In this document: positions 7,303 through 10,982 of the stretch, in pieces
Numbering within the stretch: position 1 is the stretch's first letter
Layout of the letters: each line of letters starts with the position of its first letter
NCBI GenBank assembly: GCA_046094425.1
Contig: JBJTHI010000103.1
Coordinates: 1 to 10,982 of the forward strand
Direction of reading: 5' to 3'
From: JANPCX01 sp046094425
GTDB taxonomy: Bacteria > Pseudomonadota > Gammaproteobacteria > Burkholderiales > Burkholderiaceae_C
Length of the DNA: 10,982 nt
Notes under the pieces: model-generated
What the model saw: the letters and a program-made list of their open reading frames with translations, nothing else
What the model was told of the DNA's origin: nothing
The model's database searches: none
Made by a program: the position numbers and the translations under genes

Positions 7303-7977
7303 ATGAACCAAGATCAACTCAAAGCCCTGGTGGGCCAAGCGGCCCTGGCCTATGTGGTGCCGGGCTCCATCGTGGGCGTTGGCACGGGTTCTACCGTGAA
7401 CTGTTTCATCGACGCGCTGGCGGCCATGAAAGACCAAATTCAAGGCGCAGTGTCCAGCAGCGAAAAAAGCACTGAAAGGTTGCGCGCGCACGGTATCCCG
7501 GTGTTGGACAGCAATGCGGTGGAGCGTTTTCCGGTTTACATCGACGGGGCCGATGAGATTAACCACGGGGGGCACATGGTGAAGGGTGGTGGTGCAGCAC
7601 TCACCCGCGAAAAAATCGTCGCCGACTTGGCCGAGCGTTTTGTCTGCATTGCCGACGAATCGAAGCTCGTCGATGTGCTCGGCACCTTCCCCTTGCCTGT
7701 CGAGGTGATTCCCATGGCTGCTGCTCAGGTCGCGCGGCGGTTCACTGCACTGGGTGGGCAAGCCAGCTTGCGCGCCGGTGTGGTGACGGACAATGGCTGC
7801 CACATCTTGGATGTGCGTGGTTTGCGCATACACGACCCACTGGCCCTGGAAACCGAAGTGAACCAGTGGCCCGGCGTGGTGACCGTGGGTTTGTTTGCTC
7901 GCCACCGTGCCAGCTTGTGTTTGCTGGGCACGCCCCAGGGCGTAAAAACCTTGAGTTTTTCTTCTCCAAGCGCCTAA
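7303..7977 (+). CDS. rpiA: Ribose-5-phosphate isomerase A
   Basis: The enzyme interconverts ribose 5-phosphate and ribulose 5-phosphate in the non-oxidative pentose phosphate pathway. It has 224 residues from the ATG at 7303, close to the 219 of the Escherichia coli enzyme; the frame is open upstream to 7231, but those residues are antisense to the pyrD leader. Visible motifs are GVGTGSTV at 25-32 (phosphate loop), SSSEKSTERLRAHGI at 51-65, YIDGADEI at 79-86 with the active-site aspartates at 81 and 84, and KGGGAALTREK at 94-104, where Lys94 and Glu103 match the catalytic residues of the E. coli enzyme. The C-terminal VVTDNGCHILDV block is also present. It appears fully functional. A small lysine-rich protein gene follows 59 bases downstream. 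Confidence 0.96.
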   Translation: MNQDQLKALVGQAALAYVVPGSIVGVGTGSTVNCFIDALAAMKDQIQGAVSSSEKSTERLRAHGIPVLDSNAVERFPVYIDGADEINHGGHMVKGGGAALTREKIVADLAERFVCIADESKLVDVLGTFPLPVEVIPMAAAQVARRFTALGGQASLRAGVVTDNGCHILDVRGLRIHDPLALETEVNQWPGVVTVGLFARHRASLCLLGTPQGVKTLSFSSPSA

Positions 7978-7991
7978 AAACCGCGTAACCT

Positions 7992-8018
7992 CGGGTTTGA
8001 ACAGATCCCGCAATTTTT
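7992..8018 (+). terminator. Weak intrinsic terminator after rpiA
   Basis: CGGG (7992-7995) can pair with CCCG (8007-8010), and TTTTT follows at 8014-8018. The stem is only four pairs with an 11-base loop, so any termination is probably partial and the small gene that follows may be read from rpiA. Confidence 0.22.
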
Positions 8019-8036
8019 ACCAAGGATGGATGGCGA

Positions 8037-8237
8037 ATGGCCAAACCGAATTACTCTTTTGAAAAGCGCCAACGTGAGTTGGCCAAGAAAAAAAAGAAGG
8101 AAGAGAAGTTAAAGGACAAGGCCGCACGCAAATCTGAGGGCGGCGAGGGCGGTGAGGCAGCGGAGCCTGACGATGCATCCAACACGGCTGATGGCGGTGG
8201 TGAGGGTGCTGGCGCGGTGGGTGGCGATGGCGATTAA
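8037..8237 (+). CDS. Small lysine-rich, charge-segregated conserved protein
   Basis: This encodes a 66-residue protein of unknown function. Similar short proteins starting MAKPNYSFEKRQRE are, from memory, common in Burkholderiales genomes. Residues 1-32 are strongly basic and probably helical, with a run of five lysines at 17-21. Residues 33-66 contain no lysine or arginine and consist of glycine, acidic residues and alanine (SEGGEGGEAAEPDD, GGGEGAGAVGGDGD), so the tail is probably disordered. No signal peptide, membrane segment or cysteine is present. AAGGA at 8022-8026 lies ten bases before the ATG. The basic half suggests nucleic acid or ribosome contact (inference). Its stop overlaps the stop of the convergent mnmC. 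The lysine run is encoded with A8 at 8088-8095, a potentially slippery stretch. Confidence 0.8.
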   Translation: MAKPNYSFEKRQRELAKKKKKEEKLKDKAARKSEGGEGGEAAEPDDASNTADGGGEGAGAVGGDGD

Positions 8238-10153
8238 CTTGCCTTGCGTGTCTCTCTAGCAGCAAACCGCACCGGGTCGATGGCGTCAAGCAAACTCGAT
8301 TCCACCGGCATGGCTGCACCGCTGACATAACTGGCCACCACCTCACCGGCCAAGGCTGCCCAAGTAATGCCCCGCGAACCCAAAGCGGTACATACATGCA
8401 GACCCGTCACGCGCGGCAGTTGCCGCAGTGGGGCGGTGAGCATGGTGCTGGCATCGCTTTTCAACACCGGCCCCACCAAGGGCAGGCGATCCACTGCTGT
8501 GCAGCGCCAACCTACGCGACCTGTCCAAGAGGCCTCTGAGCTGGTTCGCAGCAGATTGGGCATGGCCGCACCCAACAGTTTGACGAGTTGGTTCAAGTTG
8601 CTGTCATGGTCTGCTGGCCTCAGATGGGGGTCATCATCGTCCGCGTCATTTGTTGCTCCGAACAGCAGCTTGCCATTCACCACCGGCAGGCAATAGCCGC
8701 TGCCTGCCAAGGGCAGGCGCAACGGGAATGGGCTGCTGGCCAGTGGCACTTCACTCACCTGACCGCGTAGCGACAACAGCGGCCAGCTCTGCGCGTGTCC
8801 GGTGGTTGCCAACAAGGTGGACGCTTGCTGTGCGTTGGCCAGTACCACCTGTGGTGCGTGTGCGACGCACTGGCCTTGAGCATCCAAGAGCAGCCATTCA
8901 TCGCCGTCTGGCTGCAAGCGAGCAACGCGGCGCGAGCCCAAGAACACGGCCTGAGACGTTTGCAGCCAATGCTGGCACAGCAGGGCAGGGCGCAACCAAC
9001 CACCCCGTGGGTAGAACCAGGCGGCTTGTTGCAGCGCCTGTTCGCCCAGGCCGCTGGCCAGGCTGGCTTGTGCTGCACCAAAGGCTTGTACGTAGTCTGC
9101 TGGCAAACCGGCAGCTTGCAGCACCGCGGCCATTTGTGTCGCGTCGCCGTCGCTGTCTTGCAGGCGCAGCAAGCCGCGCATTTCGCCCAGCACTTTGGCA
9201 TCCGCAATGCCGTGTTGCTGCTGCGCGTATTGTTCTATCGCCTCTTGCAGCGCCTGGGTGCAACGCAGTGCAGCGGCGCGGCCCCAGCGCGCATGGCTGC
9301 CGTCACTCCCATGCACCACACCGTGGAACAAACCGGCGCGGTTGCCTGAAGCGCCCATAGCGACAGTGGCTTGTTCGTCTACCACCGTGCAACGCCAACC
9401 CAGGCGCGCCAAAGCCCAAGCGCTGGCGCAACCGGCCAAACCTCCCCCGACGATGACGGCATGTTTCTCGCCACTGCGTTTCCCAGGGGCATGGCGACCC
9501 ATAGGCACAGTGCGTTGGGTAGGGTGTGGTGCAAAGTGAGCTTGCCAGGCGTTGTCTCGTGGGTGCAATTCAAACCCCGCACTGCGCAAACCAGGGTGGT
9601 GTGAGGCGTTGCTGCTACGCAGTGCAACCGTGGCGCCGGGTACCGCTAAACGAGCTAGCCCCTTGTAGACAGACGCATGCCATGGAATGTCGGGCGCGCC
9701 TGCTTCGTCACCAAGAAAAAAAGCGTCTATGGGCGCGACCAGTTCGGGTAACACATGCCAAGGTTCACCCAACGCCAATAACAAACGCACCCGGCCCGCT
9801 TCAAACACCAGGCTATGCACATTGGGTGTGAGCGGTGGCCACTGGGCATGCAGGGCCTGAACCAAGGCCACAGGGGCGTCGTAAGCCTGCGCTGCAGGCA
9901 GGGCCTGGCGCTGCGGTGGGTGGCTGCACAGCGCAATCACGTCCAGCCTGCCGCGTGGCTCGGGCAGTTGTCGCCAAGCCTGCCAAAGCGCCAAAAACAA
10001 CTCACCGCAACCGAACTGAGTCTGTAGTACGGTGCAACGTGAAAGCGTTTCGCTTTGCCAGCGAGTTTGCAGATGTTGTACTCCCGCACCCCAGGCCGCG
10101 CCGATGGGCAGGGACTCTATTTTTTTAGCGGCGATGATGGGGCGGGTGTTCAC
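8234..10153 (-). CDS. mnmC: MnmC-type tRNA U34 modification protein, methyltransferase half degenerate
   Basis: The 639-residue product matches bifunctional MnmC, which finishes 5-methylaminomethyl-2-thiouridine at tRNA wobble position 34. The C-terminal FAD domain removes the carboxymethyl group and the N-terminal domain then methylates. The FAD half (231-620) is well conserved: VIVGGGLAG at 233-241, ASGNRAGLFHGV, YPRGGWLRPALL, LRGQVSEVP, GRVGWRCTAVDRLPLVGPV and ALGSRGITWAALAGEVVAS. The N-terminal half is short (~225 residues) and eroded. The usual GFGTGLNFL loop reads QFGCGELFL (46-54), and the usual LDGFxPxxNPxMW catalytic block reads LGDEAGAPDIPWHASVY (147-163). Demethylation-type oxidation may remain while methylation is doubtful. 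The start is a GTG at 10153 with no upstream ATG in frame and no clear Shine-Dalgarno. Confidence 0.85.
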   Translation of the reverse strand: MNTRPIIAAKKIESLPIGAAWGAGVQHLQTRWQSETLSRCTVLQTQFGCGELFLALWQAWRQLPEPRGRLDVIALCSHPPQRQALPAAQAYDAPVALVQALHAQWPPLTPNVHSLVFEAGRVRLLLALGEPWHVLPELVAPIDAFFLGDEAGAPDIPWHASVYKGLARLAVPGATVALRSSNASHHPGLRSAGFELHPRDNAWQAHFAPHPTQRTVPMGRHAPGKRSGEKHAVIVGGGLAGCASAWALARLGWRCTVVDEQATVAMGASGNRAGLFHGVVHGSDGSHARWGRAAALRCTQALQEAIEQYAQQQHGIADAKVLGEMRGLLRLQDSDGDATQMAAVLQAAGLPADYVQAFGAAQASLASGLGEQALQQAAWFYPRGGWLRPALLCQHWLQTSQAVFLGSRRVARLQPDGDEWLLLDAQGQCVAHAPQVVLANAQQASTLLATTGHAQSWPLLSLRGQVSEVPLASSPFPLRLPLAGSGYCLPVVNGKLLFGATNDADDDDPHLRPADHDSNLNQLVKLLGAAMPNLLRTSSEASWTGRVGWRCTAVDRLPLVGPVLKSDASTMLTAPLRQLPRVTGLHVCTALGSRGITWAALAGEVVASYVSGAAMPVESSLLDAIDPVRFAARETRKAS

Positions 10154-10206
10154 GATGTTGATTTGTCGAAAACGCGTGCTATCGCGGCAGCCCGATGAAG
10201 TTTTAA

Positions 10207-10274
10207 CCGTTCGCCCTGAGCTTGTCGAAGGGTGGCGCGTACAACCTGGGTTTCGACAAGCTCAACCCGAACGG
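10207..10274. repeat. REP-like inverted repeat pair
   Basis: The left arm, 10207-10230, begins CCGTTCGCCCTGAGCTTGTC and the right arm, 10251-10274, is its imperfect inverse, beginning TTTCGACAAGCTCAACCCGA. They match at 20 of 24 positions around a ~20-base loop. The left arm has the sequence of a repetitive extragenic palindrome dispersed in many proteobacterial genomes (recalled, not searched). It lies in the gap between efp and mnmC, upstream of mnmC. Such pairs form strong hairpins in DNA or RNA and can be mobilised by RAYT transposases. The right arm has diverged at three central bases. Confidence 0.8.
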
Positions 10275-10302
10275 AAGTTGGTGCTTCGCAGGGCCGAATC
10301 CG

Positions 10303-10334
10303 TAAAACAAAAAAGGGCACCGCAGGGTGCCCTT
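10303..10334 (-). terminator. Intrinsic terminator of efp
   Basis: Read on the minus strand, AAGGGCACC (10334-10326) pairs with GGTGCCCTT (10321-10313) around a four-base loop and is followed by TTTTTTGTTTT. The perfect nine-pair stem with a U-tract begins 24 bases after the efp stop. It separates efp from mnmC, which must therefore have its own promoter or depend on read-through. Confidence 0.9.
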
Positions 10335-10357
10335 CTGGGGAGGTCGTATGGGCCGCC

Positions 10358-10912
10358 TTAAACGCGCTTGCGGTACTCGTGGGTGCGGGTGTCGATCTCG
10401 ATTTTGTCGCCGGTTTCCACAAACAGGGGCACCGAGATTTCAAATCCCGTGGCCAACTTGGCTGGCTTCATCACTTTGCCCGATGTGTCGCCTTTGACGG
10501 CGGGTTCGGTGTAGGTGACCTCACGCACCAAACTCGTGGGCAGCTCCACCGAAATGGCTTTGCCTTCATAGAAAACCACTTCCACGGGCATGTTGTCTTC
10601 CAGATACTGGATGGCGTCGCCCATGTTTTCGGCTTCGACTTCAAACTGGTTGTAGTCCGCGTCCATGAAGGCGTACATGGGGTCGGCGAAGTAAGAATAG
10701 GTGCACTCTTTTTTGTCCAGAATGATCTGATCCATTTTGTCGTCGGCTTTGAAGACGACTTCGGTGCCCGAGTTGTTCAGCAAACTCTTGAGCTTCATAC
10801 GCACGGTGGCGGAGTTGCGCCCGCCTCGGCTGTATTCAGTTCTCAAAACAACCATGGGGTCTTTGCCCTGCATGATGACGTTGCCGGCGCGACTTTCTTG
10901 AGCTATCTTCAG
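10358..10912 (-). CDS. efp: Elongation factor P, arginine-32 type, apparent CTG start
   Basis: EF-P binds the ribosome between the P and E sites and relieves stalling at polyproline stretches. Counting from CTG at 10912-10910 gives 184 residues, the normal family length, and an N-terminus (M)KIAQESRAGNVIM that matches Neisseria EF-P (MKTAQELRAGNVFM) without a gap. With that numbering the loop YSRGGRNSA puts arginine at position 32, the residue rhamnosylated by EarP in betaproteobacteria and Pseudomonas. The C-terminal signature ATGFEISVPLFVETGDKIEI and ending TRTHEYRKRV are intact. No ATG, GTG or TTG occurs in frame near the expected start; the next methionine is residue 14 (10873), which would delete the first strand of the KOW-like domain. 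No Shine-Dalgarno precedes either codon. A strong terminator follows the gene. Confidence 0.93.
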   Translation of the reverse strand: MKIAQESRAGNVIMQGKDPMVVLRTEYSRGGRNSATVRMKLKSLLNNSGTEVVFKADDKMDQIILDKKECTYSYFADPMYAFMDADYNQFEVEAENMGDAIQYLEDNMPVEVVFYEGKAISVELPTSLVREVTYTEPAVKGDTSGKVMKPAKLATGFEISVPLFVETGDKIEIDTRTHEYRKRV

Positions 10913-10956
10913 AACAGTTTGCGTGGTGGGAGCGCCGCAGCGGCTGGGCTGTGGCG

Positions 10957-10982
10957 CTAAGCGGCGGCTTTGAGCGGTGTTC
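10957..10982 (-). CDS. Possible C-terminal tail of a gene upstream of efp
   Basis: Of the three minus-strand frames entering from the right edge, only one terminates before efp, at TAG 10959-10957, giving a seven-residue tail TPLKAAA. The stop lies 44 bases upstream of the efp CTG. In betaproteobacteria with arginine-32 EF-P, earP is often directly upstream, so this could be its end, but seven residues cannot identify it. Confidence 0.2.

Noticed and set aside
7090..8013. A 307-codon minus-strand frame opposite rpiA
   Set aside because: It is antisense to rpiA, which has all its active-site motifs, and it contains no recognisable domain.
10232..10960. A 242-codon plus-strand frame opposite efp
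   Set aside because: It is antisense to efp, crosses the efp terminator and REP region, and has no family features.
1..10982. A defence system, CRISPR array, toxin-antitoxin pair or tRNA
   Set aside because: No repeat-spacer pattern, cloverleaf or characteristic nuclease or toxin motif was seen; the small lysine-rich gene has no partner gene.

Overview
The window reads as chromosomal DNA of a betaproteobacterium of the order Burkholderiales, most likely family Comamonadaceae. The evidence is the high-GC coding bias, a Bug-type periplasmic receptor beside a LysR regulator, a lysine-rich small protein starting MAKPNYSFEK, and an elongation factor P of the Neisseria/Pseudomonas type with arginine at loop position 32. 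The genus call is inference.

Layout. (1) Positions 1 to about 145 hold the 3' end of an IS110/IS1111-type transposase, running into the antisense of a LysR regulator whose last ~38 codons lie in this junction. (2) Positions 48-4875 hold a transport and catabolism cluster: LysR on the minus strand, divergent from a Bug/TctC-type receptor with a twin-arginine-like signal. Then come, on the plus strand, a leucine-type ABC substrate-binding protein, an N-formylglutamate amidohydrolase and a GNAT acetyltransferase. No permease or ATPase genes accompany the two binding proteins. (3) Positions 4921-6183 encode an MgtC/DUF4010 membrane protein, ending 8 bases from the convergent pyrD. (4) pyrD (minus) and rpiA (plus) diverge from a 70-base gap. 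rpiA is followed by a small charge-segregated protein. (5) mnmC (minus) converges on the small gene; the two stop codons overlap within one TTAA. Its oxidoreductase half is well conserved, but its methyltransferase half has lost recognisable motifs. (6) A REP-like inverted pair lies upstream of mnmC, followed by an intrinsic terminator and efp (minus). efp appears to begin at CTG, because no ATG, GTG or TTG exists at the conserved N-terminus.

Most of the window is ordinary core metabolism and translation support: pyrimidine synthesis, pentose phosphates, tRNA wobble modification and polyproline translation. I found no defence system, CRISPR array, tRNA or rRNA. The points most worth a second look are the non-canonical efp start, the eroded MnmC methyltransferase domain, the insertion-sequence/LysR junction and a dnaX-like slippery site in the small protein gene.
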